Below are positions 26,017 through 34,036 of a stretch of DNA of 64,000 bases, in pieces. Source of the DNA: Mycolicibacterium grossiae (GTDB lineage: Bacteria; Actinomycetota; Actinomycetes; Mycobacteriales; Mycobacteriaceae); assembly GCF_008329645.1 (NCBI RefSeq), contig NZ_CP043474.1:2976001-3040000 (forward strand). The letters are read 5' to 3'. The notes under the pieces were generated by a model. The model worked only from the letters and a program-made list of their open reading frames with translations. It had not been told where the DNA came from and did not search any database. Position 1 is the first letter of the stretch. Each line of letters opens with the position of its first letter. A program made the position numbers and the translations under genes.

Positions 26017-26512
26017 CGTCGACCCCGAGCGCGCGCAGCAGTTCGGCGACCCTGCCGTCGAGCTGCGCGCCCACCTCGGCGACGGCATCGTGGCCCAGCC
26101 CGCCGAACACCGTCGACGGCTGGTCGATCGCGACCACGGCCGCGCCGTCCTCGTCGCTGAAGAGCAGGACGCGCAGCGGTGCGTACAGCATCGCGTGCGG
26201 GTCGTGGCGGAACATCGTCTCCGCGATCACCTGGTTGCCGAGGAGGTACTCCACCGCGTGAACGCGGTGTCCCGCCAGCGCGAACAGCGGGGACGCGTCG
26301 AGCTTGGCGTAGACGACCAGGCCGTGGGTGGCCTGCTGCGCCATCGCCGCACGCACGTCGTCCCAGTCGCCGCCGGTGGCGAGGATCTCCTGGAACGGCC
26401 CGGTGTCCAGCGTCGGTGCCTCGCGGTCGAAGGCCGCGACGAACGCGTCGAACGGGATGCCGGTGGGGATGTCGAGCCGCGTCATGACGTGCTCGGTGCG
26501 TGCGATGCTCAC
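25991..26512 (-). CDS. DUF302-domain protein
   Basis: 173 residues. The pattern FALAGHRVHAVEYLLGNQVIAETMFRHDPHAMLYAPLRVLLFSDEDGAAVVAIDQPSTVFGGLGHDAVAEVGAQLDGRVAELLRALG is the DUF302 fold found in bacterial and archaeal proteins of unknown role, often linked to redox or metal stress. No signal peptide is seen. The start may be GTG 26512 or ATG 26485 (MTRLDIPTG), as neither has a clear ribosome-binding site. It faces the FGE gene tail to tail. Confidence 0.8.
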   Translation of the reverse strand: MSIARTEHVMTRLDIPTGIPFDAFVAAFDREAPTLDTGPFQEILATGGDWDDVRAAMAQQATHGLVVYAKLDASPLFALAGHRVHAVEYLLGNQVIAETMFRHDPHAMLYAPLRVLLFSDEDGAAVVAIDQPSTVFGGLGHDAVAEVGAQLDGRVAELLRALGVDVTDALEDR

Positions 26513-26573
26513 GTCGGGGACAACCCGACCGGACGCGGCGACTATTTCCGCCGGCGCCTGGGAACTGGCTGTG

Positions 26574-26738
26574 TCAGCTCAGGACTGCCTCGTGGGGCGC
26601 GACGGCGTAACGGATGCCGTCGTCGGTGTCGTGCGCCTCGACCGTGACGCCGCGCCCGCACTCGGGGCACTCCTGGGCCTTGTTCGGCTCGGGTTCGTGG
26701 GGCAGTTCGCGGTTGCTGCCCGGGCATTGCTCGTCCAC
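26574..26738 (-). CDS. 54-residue zinc-ribbon-like mini-protein
   Basis: GTG 26738 (GAAGGGATGG about 5 nt upstream) encodes VDEQCPGSNRELPHEPEP..QECPECGRGVTVEAHDTDDGIRYAVAPHEAVLS. The CPGSN and CPECG pairs are of the kind found in short mycobacterial zinc-ribbon proteins. It is below the size used by many gene finders, but the two Cys pairs, the acidic composition and the codon pattern support it. It lies between the thrE and DUF302 genes on the same strand. Role unknown; it may bind one zinc ion. Confidence 0.75.
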   Translation of the reverse strand: MDEQCPGSNRELPHEPEPNKAQECPECGRGVTVEAHDTDDGIRYAVAPHEAVLS

Positions 26739-26787
26739 TGGCCATCCCTTCGCGTGATGTGTGGCTTCATACCCCGTCAGCGCGTCG

Positions 26788-28028
26788 TCACACGCGATCG
26801 CCGCGCGCCAGCACCCAGTCGCGCACGCGGCTGGGCACGGCCAGTCCGACGGCCATGCCGATGACCGTCAGGCCGGCGGTGGCGCCGTTGCTCACCACGT
26901 CGAGCAGCACCTGCTGGTCCGGGCGCCCGGCGAGGTCGACCACGCCGGCCACGACGCGGAAGACGTACATGCCCGGCACCATCGCCACGACGGCAGCGAA
27001 ACCGACTGCGGCGAAGGGCATGTGCTTGACGTAGGCGAGTGGGGTCAGGACGGTGCCCGCCAGCAGGCACGCCAGCAGCGCGGCCACCGGCAGGCTCGCA
27101 TGCCAGCTCGTGATCGCCCACCAGTGCAGTGCGTGCGCCGCCATGCCCACCGCGATCGGCCACCCCAACAGGCGGTAGGGCATCGAGAAGAACACCGGAT
27201 AGCAGGCCGCCGCGACGCCCGCGGCGAGGACGTCGACCAGGAACGGCACGTCGGCCGGCGGTGAGGTCAGCGGCAGCGGCTGACCGCCGGGCCACAGCCC
27301 GACCATCAGTCCGGCGGCGATCACGGCCAGCACCAGCAGCGCGTACCCAAGCCGGGCCAGGGCCAACGACATTCGGGCGGCCAGCAGGTCCATCGCACCG
27401 ATCAGGATCTGCGGGCCGGGCACCAGCACCATCGCCGGGCACACCGCGACCAGTCCCACGGCGGCGTCCAGACCGATCGCGCCCGCGACGGTCCCGGCCG
27501 CCCCGGCGATCAGGGCGGCGACGAAGGTCTGCAGGAGCGCGTCGGCCGTCAGTCGGGCCAGCAGGCGCCGGAGCAGGCCGCCGAGCGCGGCGGCCACCGC
27601 GATCAGAGCGATCACCCGCACGTCGGTGGCGCCGAACACCAGGGACAGCGCCGCCGCGCCGGCACCGCACGCCGCGGTGAACGCCGGAGTCGACGAGGGC
27701 GGTAGCGTCTCGGCCGCGTCCAGGGCCCGCTCGACCTCCGCGCGGTCCAGCGGTCCGTGCTCGGCTTCGTCGACCGCGCGCATGACCGCCGCTACCCGCC
27801 GCATGTTGACCGCGTTGGGTTGGGCCGCGGCGACGAGGACCCCCGGCCACCCCCACGGGGGTCATGAACGGTGACCGACGCCCACCCCGGGACCACGACC
27901 GCGGGCTGCGCCAGCCCGCGCGAGAGCCGCTGCACCGCCGTCAGCGTCATGCTCGTCGACTGGCCGTGGCCGTGCAGGGCCACTGCGGCACGCAGAATCG
28001 TGCCGAGGGCCTCCCGATCACCCGTCAC
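26788..28028 (-). pseudogene. thrE: ThrE-family threonine/serine exporter, frameshifted
   Basis: Two frames together encode one ThrE protein. From GTG 28028 the frame gives ALGTILRAAVALHGHGQSTSMTLTAVQRLSRGLAQPAVVVPGWASVTVHDPRG, the normal cytosolic N-terminal part. Around 27842-27872 (runs CCCCC, GGGGG, GGGGG on the coding strand) the homologous frame shifts, and the rest (VLVAAAQPNAVNMRRVAAVMRAVDEAEHG.. then about ten membrane helices to GDRV at 26788) continues in another frame, which has a TGA just upstream and no own start before ATG 27804. Adding one base restores a single protein of about 412 residues (DPRGGWPGVLVAAAQPNAVNM). It is a true frameshift or a homopolymer error. It follows fumC by 12 bp. 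The C-terminal frame alone (26788-27804) keeps all helices. Confidence 0.8.
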
Positions 28029-28040
28029 GACATGACGACC

Positions 28041-29504
28041 TCAGGCACCGGCGACCCCGTCGCCGATCATGTCGTGTGGGTCGACGACGGAGTCGAACTG
28101 CTCGGCGGTCACCTTGCCGGAGTCGAGCGCCGCCTGCCGCAGCGTGATGTCACGGGCGATGGCGTCCTCGGCGATGTGCGCGGCGTTCTGGTAGCCGATC
28201 ACCGGACTGAGTGCGGTGACCAGCATGGCGCTGGTGTCGACGTAGTGGCCGATCCGGTCGGTGTTCAGTTCGGTTCCCCGAACGGAGAATTCGAGGAACT
28301 TCTCGCAGCCGTCGGCCAGGATGCGGATGGAGTGCAACACGTTGGCGATGATGACCGGGCGCATGGCGTTCAGCTCGAAGTTGCCCTGCGAGCCGGCCAG
28401 CGCCACCGCCGCGTCGTTGCCCATCACCTGAATGGCGATCATCACCAGTGCCTCGCACTGGGTCGGGTTGACCTTGCCGGGCATGATGGACGATCCGGGT
28501 TCATTGGCGGGCAGCACCAATTCGCCGAGACCGCACCGGGGTCCCGACGCGAGCCAGCGCATGTCGTTGGCGATCTTCATCAGGGCCACCGCCAGACCAC
28601 GCACCGCGGCGTGCGCCCGCACCATGGGATCCAGCGAACCCAGCGCGGCGAACTTGTTCGGCGCGGTGACGTACGGCGTGCCGGTGAGGTCGGCCAGGGT
28701 GGCGGCGACGTCACGCCCGAAGCCCGGCGGCGCGTTGAGGCCGGTGCCGACCGCGGTGCCGCCGACGGCGAGGGCCAGCAGTCCGATGCGGACGTGCCCA
28801 ATCTCGTCCAGGCACGCCTGCAGCTGCGCGGCCCACCCCGACCACTCCTGCCCGACGCTCAGCGGGACCGCGTCCTCGAGGTGGGTGCGGCCGATCTTCA
28901 CGACGTCCATCCACTGCGCGCTCTTCGCGGCGATCTCGTCGTGCAGCGCACGCACTTTCGGGACGAGGTGCTCGTCGATGGCCGTCAGCGTCGCGATGTG
29001 CATGGCGGTGGGGAAGGTGTCGTTGCTGCTCTGCCCCATGTTGACGTGGTCGTTCGGGCCGACGGGCACCTGGCTGCCGAGTTCCCCGCCGAGCAGCTGG
29101 ATGGCCCGGTTGCTCAGCACCTCGTTGACGTTCATGTTGCTCTGCGTGCCGGATCCGGTCTGCCACACGAAGAGCGGGAAGTGGTCGTCGAGGTCGCCCG
29201 CGATGGCCTCCTCGGCGGCCTGCACGATGACGCGCGCCCGCCACGGCTCGAGGCGGCCCGCCCGCTCGTTGACCATCGCGCACGCCTTCGTCACCAGACC
29301 GTAGGCGTGGTACACCTCGATCGGCATGTGGTCGGTCCCGATCGAGAAGTGCTGCAACGAACGTTGTGTCTGTGCGCCGCAATACCGGTCGGCGGGCACG
29401 TCGACGGTGCCGAGACTGTCGAACTCGCTGCGGGTGCCGGCGGCGTCGATGCCGATCCGGACATCGGTGTAGGCGGGCTGCTCGTGGGTGTTGCGTTCGG
29501 TCAC
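28041..29504 (-). CDS. fumC: Class II fumarate hydratase, E. coli FumC-like type
   Basis: 487 residues from GTG 29504. It interconverts fumarate and malate; the enzyme is a cytosolic homotetramer. Family signature GSSIMPGKVNPTQCEA, QTGSGTQSNMNVNEVLSNRA, NMGQSSNDTFPTAMH, KIGRTHLEDAVPLSVGQE and GGTAVGTGLNAPPGF are complete. By recall, wording such as GAQTQRSLQHFSI, IKIANDMRWLASGPRCGLGE and NPTQCEALVMIAIQVMGND is much closer to E. coli FumC than to the usual mycobacterial fumarase (Rv1098c), so this could be a second, horizontally gained copy. The N-terminus has about 20 extra residues. Divergent from a LysR regulator. Confidence 0.9.
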   Translation of the reverse strand: MTERNTHEQPAYTDVRIGIDAAGTRSEFDSLGTVDVPADRYCGAQTQRSLQHFSIGTDHMPIEVYHAYGLVTKACAMVNERAGRLEPWRARVIVQAAEEAIAGDLDDHFPLFVWQTGSGTQSNMNVNEVLSNRAIQLLGGELGSQVPVGPNDHVNMGQSSNDTFPTAMHIATLTAIDEHLVPKVRALHDEIAAKSAQWMDVVKIGRTHLEDAVPLSVGQEWSGWAAQLQACLDEIGHVRIGLLALAVGGTAVGTGLNAPPGFGRDVAATLADLTGTPYVTAPNKFAALGSLDPMVRAHAAVRGLAVALMKIANDMRWLASGPRCGLGELVLPANEPGSSIMPGKVNPTQCEALVMIAIQVMGNDAAVALAGSQGNFELNAMRPVIIANVLHSIRILADGCEKFLEFSVRGTELNTDRIGHYVDTSAMLVTALSPVIGYQNAAHIAEDAIARDITLRQAALDSGKVTAEQFDSVVDPHDMIGDGVAGA

Positions 29505-29655
29505 GTGGGGTCCTAATCGCGAGGTGACGAGAAGTGCACGGTACCGGCGATCCGACGCCACCGTGCGGCGATGTCGACCCTTCCGGCACCATGCCGCAAT
29601 GTCCAATAGCCGTGCGGCGAGGCGGCCATAGGCGGTGGGTATGGCCCACGCTGGT

Positions 29656-29661
29656 TATCGT
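29656..29661 (+). promoter_or_regulatory. -10 hexamer TATCGT, leaderless LysR gene
   Basis: TATCGT lies 6 nt before GTG 29668, favouring that start over ATG 29641. Confidence 0.45.
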
Positions 29662-29667
29662 GCAGCC

Positions 29668-30540
29668 GTGCACCTGGAGGAACTGCGCTGGTTCGTCGTG
29701 CTGGCCGAGACCGAGCACGTGACGGACGCCGCGGCCGAGCTGGGTGTCAGTCAGCCGACGCTCTCGCGGGCGCTGGCACGCATCGAGGCCGACGCCGGCA
29801 CGCCGCTGTTCGATCGCTCCAACCGCCGGCTGCGGCTCAACGCCTACGGCCGCATCATGGCCGAACACGCCCGCCGGAGCATCGCCGAGATCGACGCGGC
29901 GGTGGCCCGCATCACCGCGCTGCGCGACCCGGACAGCGGCCGGGTGCGCCTGGCGTTCTTGCATTCACTGGCCACCTGGTACGTCCCCGAGCAGCTCCGG
30001 CGCTTCCGGCAGGAAGCGCCGGGCGTCGGCTTCGACCTGTTCCAGGGCCCGGCGCACGAGATCACCGCGCGGGTGCGCGCCGGTGACGCCGACATCGCGA
30101 TCAGTTCGCCCCGCCCCGACCCCGCGGTGTTCGCGTGGCGTCGGCTGTACGTCGAGCGATTGTGTCTCGCCGTCCCCCGCGGCCACCGGTTGGCGGGGCG
30201 GTCCCGCATCCGGCTCAGCGCGGCATCCGGTGACCCCTTCGTGGCCCTCGAGCAGCCGTTCGGCCTGCGGCAGCTCACCGACGAGCTGTGGGCCGAGGAC
30301 GGGATGGCCCCCGAGATCGTGTTCGAGGCCACCGAGATCCCCACCATGGAGGGTCTGGTGGCGGCCGGTTTCGGGGTCGCCGTGGTGCCGGTGCCGCGCG
30401 AGGGCGTCGAGACCGACGCCAAATTGGTCCACGTGCCGCTGTCCAACGCGGGGGCCAAGCGGGAGGTCGGACTGGTCTTCGACCGCGAGCGCGACCCCAC
30501 GCCGCCCGCCGCGCGGTTCGCGGAATTCCTCGCCCGCTGA
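29668..30540 (+). CDS. LysR-family transcriptional regulator
   Basis: 290 residues. Residues 1-60 are the winged helix-turn-helix (LEELRWFVVLAETEHVTDAAAELGVSQPTLSRALARIEADAGTPLFDRSNRRLRLNAYG); the rest is a periplasmic-binding-like effector domain (GRVRLAFLHSLATWYVPEQLRRFRQEAPGVGFDLFQG, EGLVAAGFGVAVVPVPREG). It sits between the divergent fumC gene and a co-directional MFS gene 81 nt downstream whose promoter holds an inverted repeat, so it probably controls the exporter and perhaps fumC. Effector unknown. Confidence 0.88.
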   Translation: MHLEELRWFVVLAETEHVTDAAAELGVSQPTLSRALARIEADAGTPLFDRSNRRLRLNAYGRIMAEHARRSIAEIDAAVARITALRDPDSGRVRLAFLHSLATWYVPEQLRRFRQEAPGVGFDLFQGPAHEITARVRAGDADIAISSPRPDPAVFAWRRLYVERLCLAVPRGHRLAGRSRIRLSAASGDPFVALEQPFGLRQLTDELWAEDGMAPEIVFEATEIPTMEGLVAAGFGVAVVPVPREGVETDAKLVHVPLSNAGAKREVGLVFDRERDPTPPAARFAEFLAR

Positions 30541-30575
30541 CACCGTCATGCGTTACGCGCATGAACTGGCGATCG

Positions 30576-30596
30576 ATGATGCATTGGACACATCAT
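30576..30596. promoter_or_regulatory. Inverted repeat ATGATG-N9-CATCAT, candidate LysR site
   Basis: ATGATG at 30576-30581 and CATCAT at 30591-30596 flank a -35-like TTGGAC (30584-30589). It overlaps the promoter of the MFS gene. Confidence 0.5.
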
Positions 30597-30608
30597 GCCG
30601 GGCGTTCC

Positions 30609-30614
30609 TACCGT
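30609..30614 (+). promoter_or_regulatory. -10 hexamer TACCGT, leaderless MFS gene
   Basis: TACCGT lies 7 nt before GTG 30622 and 19 bp after TTGGAC. Confidence 0.45.
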
Positions 30615-30621
30615 GGACCGG

Positions 30622-31839
30622 GTGTCCATCGACCAGACCACCGAACGCGCCTGGGCCGGCCACGCCCGCGGGTCGGCTGCCTACGGGAGGCTGCTCGCCG
30701 CGCTGTTTTGCGCGGGCATCGCGACGTTCGCGCAGCTGTACTCGCCGCAGGCCGTCCTGCCGCTGATCTCGGCCGACCTCGGCGTCGGCGCGGCGCACGC
30801 CGCCCTGATGGTGTCGGTGTCGACCGTCGGTCTCGCCGTCGGCGTGATCCCGTGGTCGGTGCTCGCCGACCGGATCGGTCGCGTCAAGGCCATCTCCATC
30901 TCGGTGACGGTGGCCACCGCGGTCGGTCTGCTGGTCCCGTTCGCCCCGACGCTCGACCTGCTGCTCGTCGGCCGATTCGTCGAGGGCCTGATGGTCGGCG
31001 GCGTCCCGGCGATCGCCGTGGCCTACCTCACCGAGGAGGTCGACCCGGGACACGCCGCCCGCGCCGCGGGCACCTTCGTCGCCGGCACCACCGTCGGTGG
31101 GTTGCTCGGGCGGCTGATCGCCAGCCCGGTCGCCGACGCCACGTCGTGGCGCACGGGCATCTTCGCCGTCGCCGTGTTGTGCGGCGTCGCGGCACTGAGT
31201 TTCGTGCGCCTCGCGCCGGCGCCGCGCGGTTTCGTGCCGTCCCGCGAGCGCGGCGCCCACCCCGACGGTGGGGTGCTCCACCGTTTGGCCGCCAACCTGC
31301 GCACGCCGCGTCAGCTCGCGCTCTACGCGCAGGCGTTCCTGCTCATGGGTGGCTTCGTCGCGCTGTACAACTTCCTCGGCTTCCGGTTGATCGGCGCCCC
31401 GTTCCACCTCGCGCCGTCACTGGTGAGCCTGGTGTTCCTCGCCTACCTCGCCGGGACGTGGGCGTCGTCGCGCGCCGGCGCCGAGGCGACCCGCTTCGGA
31501 CGCAAGCGCGTGCTCCTCGCGTCGGTCGCCCTGATGGCGACCGGCGTGGCGATCACGCTGAGTGACGAGCTGATCCTCGTGCTGGTGGGCCTGGTGATCG
31601 CGACGGCCGGGTTCTTCGGCGCGCACTCGATCGCCGCGGGGTGGACCGGGCAGTCCGCGCCGGTGGGCAAGGCGCAGGCCTCGTCGCTCTACAACCTCTT
31701 CTACTACGCCGGCTCCAGCGTCATCGGGTGGTGCGGCGGCGTCGCGTTCGACGCGCACGGCTGGACCGCGGTGGCCGTCACCATCCTCGTCCTGGCCGGC
31801 GTCGCCGCCGCGATCGCCGCCACCGTGCTGCGCGACTGA
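30622..31839 (+). CDS. MFS transporter (YnfM-like)
   Basis: 405 residues with twelve predicted helices. The start of the domain (LLAALFCAGIATFAQLYSPQAVLPLISADLGVGAAHAALMVSVSTVGLAVGVIPWSVLADRIGRVKAISISV) carries the MFS motif A-like DRIGRVK. Similar proteins are annotated as YnfM or arabinose-efflux-type exporters, but the substrate is not known. I start at GTG 30622 because of the -10 spacing; ATG 30595 would place the start inside the candidate operator. The upstream LysR gene is the likely regulator. Confidence 0.87.
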   Translation: MSIDQTTERAWAGHARGSAAYGRLLAALFCAGIATFAQLYSPQAVLPLISADLGVGAAHAALMVSVSTVGLAVGVIPWSVLADRIGRVKAISISVTVATAVGLLVPFAPTLDLLLVGRFVEGLMVGGVPAIAVAYLTEEVDPGHAARAAGTFVAGTTVGGLLGRLIASPVADATSWRTGIFAVAVLCGVAALSFVRLAPAPRGFVPSRERGAHPDGGVLHRLAANLRTPRQLALYAQAFLLMGGFVALYNFLGFRLIGAPFHLAPSLVSLVFLAYLAGTWASSRAGAEATRFGRKRVLLASVALMATGVAITLSDELILVLVGLVIATAGFFGAHSIAAGWTGQSAPVGKAQASSLYNLFYYAGSSVIGWCGGVAFDAHGWTAVAVTILVLAGVAAAIAATVLRD

Positions 31840-31860
31840 CCGCGCTCGGCGTCGCCACGG

Positions 31861-31900
31861 CGCGCCGTGACTTGCGCACCGTGACTAGCGCACCGTGACG
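31861..31900. repeat. Tandem 14-bp repeats spanning the quinone-oxidoreductase stop codon
   Basis: On the minus strand TCACGGTGCGCTAG is followed directly by TCACGGTGCGCAAG and then TCACGGCGCGC. The first unit ends with the TAG stop of the oxidoreductase, so the coding tail has been copied downstream. Confidence 0.75.
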
Positions 31901-32859
31901 ACGACCTTGCCCTTGGCCGACCGGTCCTCCAGCGAGGCGATGGCCTCGCCGGCCCGTTCCAGCGGGTAGACGATCGGCTCCGGCGGCGTCACCAGACCGG
32001 ATGCCAGCAGGGGCTCCAGCTCCGCCCACTGCTCCTGCAGGTACCCGGGGTGCGTGGCGGTCCACGCACCCCAGCCGACGCCGACGACGTCGACGTTGTT
32101 GAGCAGCAGGCGGTTCACCTTAACGGTGGGGATCTCGCCGCCGGTGAAGCCGACGACCAGCAGCCGGCCGCCGGGCGCCAGCGACCGCAGCGAGTCGGTG
32201 AAGCGGTCCCCGCCGACCGGGTCCACGACGACGTCGACCCCGCGGCCGCCGGTCAGCTCCTTGACCGCGTCCTTGAAGCCGTCGGCCAGTACGACGTCGG
32301 TGGCGCCGGCCGCACGCGCGACGGCGGCCTTGTCCTCGGTGGACACCACCGCGATGGCCCGCGAGGCGCCCCAGGCCGCCGCGAGCCGCAGCGTCGACGT
32401 GCCGATGCCGCCCGCGGCGCCGTGCACCAGCACCGTCTCGCCCGGGGCCAGCCGGCCGCGGGTGCGCAGCGCGCAGTGCACGGTCAGGTCGTTGAACAGC
32501 AGGCCGGCGCCGGCCTCGAAGGACACCGACGGCGGCAGGGCGAATACCTGCTCGGCGGGCACGGCGACGACCTCGGCCATCGCGCCGGACAGCATGGTCA
32601 GCGCGGCCACCCGGTCACCGGTCGAGACGTGGGCGCCCGGCGGGGCGCTGCGGACCACGCCGGCGAGTTCGGCGCCGGGGACGTAGGGCAGCGGCGGCTT
32701 CATCTGATAGAGCCCGCGGGTCTGCAGCGCGTCCGGGAAGGCGACGCCCGCGGCGTGCACGTCGATCACGACCTCGCCGGTGGGCTCGTCGATCTCCACC
32801 AGCTCCGCCGCCTGCGGACCGTCCAACCTGGCTACCTGTATGGCACGCATCCGAACCAT
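31885..32859 (-). CDS. NADPH:quinone oxidoreductase-type medium-chain reductase
   Basis: 324 residues of the zinc-free medium-chain reductase superfamily. MRAIQVARLDGPQAAELVEIDEP starts the catalytic domain, and VLVHGAAGGIGTSTLRLAAAWGA (AAGGIG cofactor loop) plus VDVVVDPVGGDRFTDSLRSLAPGGRLLVVGFTGGEIPTV belong to the Rossmann domain. No zinc ligands are seen. It would reduce quinones or activated alkenes with NADPH. ATG 32859 and ATG 32850 are both possible starts. The gene is 13 bp from a divergent alcohol dehydrogenase. Confidence 0.85.
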   Translation of the reverse strand: MVRMRAIQVARLDGPQAAELVEIDEPTGEVVIDVHAAGVAFPDALQTRGLYQMKPPLPYVPGAELAGVVRSAPPGAHVSTGDRVAALTMLSGAMAEVVAVPAEQVFALPPSVSFEAGAGLLFNDLTVHCALRTRGRLAPGETVLVHGAAGGIGTSTLRLAAAWGASRAIAVVSTEDKAAVARAAGATDVVLADGFKDAVKELTGGRGVDVVVDPVGGDRFTDSLRSLAPGGRLLVVGFTGGEIPTVKVNRLLLNNVDVVGVGWGAWTATHPGYLQEQWAELEPLLASGLVTPPEPIVYPLERAGEAIASLEDRSAKGKVVVTVR

Positions 32860-32860
32860 T

Positions 32861-32866
32861 TAACAT
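32861..32866 (+). promoter_or_regulatory. -10 hexamer TAACAT, leaderless alcohol dehydrogenase
   Basis: TAACAT lies 6 nt before GTG 32873, within the 13-bp divergent gap. Confidence 0.5.
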
Positions 32867-32872
32867 CCCGGC

Positions 32873-33991
32873 GTGATCGATGCGCGTGCCGCGGTCCTGC
32901 TGGACGAGGGAGCCGCCCCCCGGGTGGTCGACGTCCAGGTCCGCCCTCCTTCCGACGACGAGCTGCTGGTGCGCATCGACGCGGTGGGCATCTGCCACAC
33001 CGACGTCAGCGTCGCCGCGCGCTGGCCGGCGGCCAAGCTGCCCATGACGTTCGGGCACGAGGGCGTCGGCACCGTGCAGGCCGTCGGTGCCGGGGTGCGG
33101 GCCCGGCCGGGTGACCAGGTGGTGCTGACGTTCGCCAGTTGCGGCACCTGCGCGCACTGCACGGCCGGGGCGCCGGCGTACTGCGAGCACTCCACGACGC
33201 TCAACCTCCGCGGCGACCGCGCCGACGAGCGCAGCGCACTGCACCGCGACGGCCGGCCGGTGCGCGGCGGCTTCTTCGGCCAGTCGAGCTTCGCCACCCA
33301 TGCGCTGGCCCGCTCGGCGAACGCGGTCGTGCTCGACCCGGCGATCCCGGCGGCCGTCGCCGCCCCGCTGGGCTGCAGCGTGCAGACCGGCGTCGGCACC
33401 GTCCTCAACGCGCTGGCGGCGCGCCCCGGCGACGCGCTGGTGGTCTTCGGCGCCGGTGGCGTCGGCTGCTCGGCGATACTGGGCGGCCGCATCGCGGGGT
33501 GTTCGACGATCGTCGCGGTCGATCCGGTGGCCGAGCGCCGCCGGCTGGCGCTGGACCTCGGCGCCACCGCCGTGGTGGACCCGGCCGACGGCGACGTCGC
33601 CGCGCGCGTCGTCGAGGCCACCGGCGGCGGGGCGCACCTCGCCGTCGACACCACAGCGCGTCCGGACGTCCTCACCGCGGCCGTCCTGTCGCTGCGGGCG
33701 CGGGGCACCCTGGCGTTGGTCGGTCTCGGCGCCCTCACCGCCGAGCTGCCGGTGGGCATCGTCATGGGCCGAGGGCTGCGCATCCGTGGCGTGGTGGAGG
33801 GCGACTCCGACCCGCAAGTGTTCATCCCGCGGCTCGCCGACTGGTGGCGCACCGGCGACCTGCCGGTCGAGAAGCTGGTCACCACCTACGCCTTCGACGC
33901 ATTCGACGACGCCTGGACGGCGGCGGTGACCGGCGCCGCGGTCAAGCCAGTGGTGCTGCTGGGCGACACCGCGGATGACGGACGTCGCTAG
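32873..33991 (+). CDS. Zinc-dependent alcohol dehydrogenase
   Basis: 372 residues of the zinc medium-chain dehydrogenase family. Catalytic zinc ligands in GICHTDVSVAA and TFGHEGVGTVQAV; structural zinc cysteines in CGTCAHCTAGAPAYC; NAD-binding loop VFGAGGVGCSAI; C-terminal AFDAFDDAWTA. It resembles aryl/benzyl-type or AdhD-like dehydrogenases with the insertion STTLNLRGDRADERSALHRDGRPVRGGFFGQSSFATHALA. It oxidises an alcohol to an aldehyde or the reverse with NAD(P). It may be followed by the alpha/beta hydrolase 46 bp downstream, though that gene seems to have its own promoter (TAGACT at 33988). Confidence 0.88.
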   Translation: MIDARAAVLLDEGAAPRVVDVQVRPPSDDELLVRIDAVGICHTDVSVAARWPAAKLPMTFGHEGVGTVQAVGAGVRARPGDQVVLTFASCGTCAHCTAGAPAYCEHSTTLNLRGDRADERSALHRDGRPVRGGFFGQSSFATHALARSANAVVLDPAIPAAVAAPLGCSVQTGVGTVLNALAARPGDALVVFGAGGVGCSAILGGRIAGCSTIVAVDPVAERRRLALDLGATAVVDPADGDVAARVVEATGGGAHLAVDTTARPDVLTAAVLSLRARGTLALVGLGALTAELPVGIVMGRGLRIRGVVEGDSDPQVFIPRLADWWRTGDLPVEKLVTTYAFDAFDDAWTAAVTGAAVKPVVLLGDTADDGRR

Positions 33992-34000
33992 ACTTCTCGC

Positions 34001-34022
34001 GCCGCGGCACCGCCGCCGCGGC
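34001..34022 (+). repeat. Leader hairpin before the alpha/beta hydrolase
   Basis: GCCGCGGC at 34001-34008 and again at 34015-34022 can pair over a 6-nt loop, ending just before the GGAG ribosome-binding site (34028-34031). Confidence 0.45.
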
Positions 34023-34036
34023 AGATCGGAGTGCCG

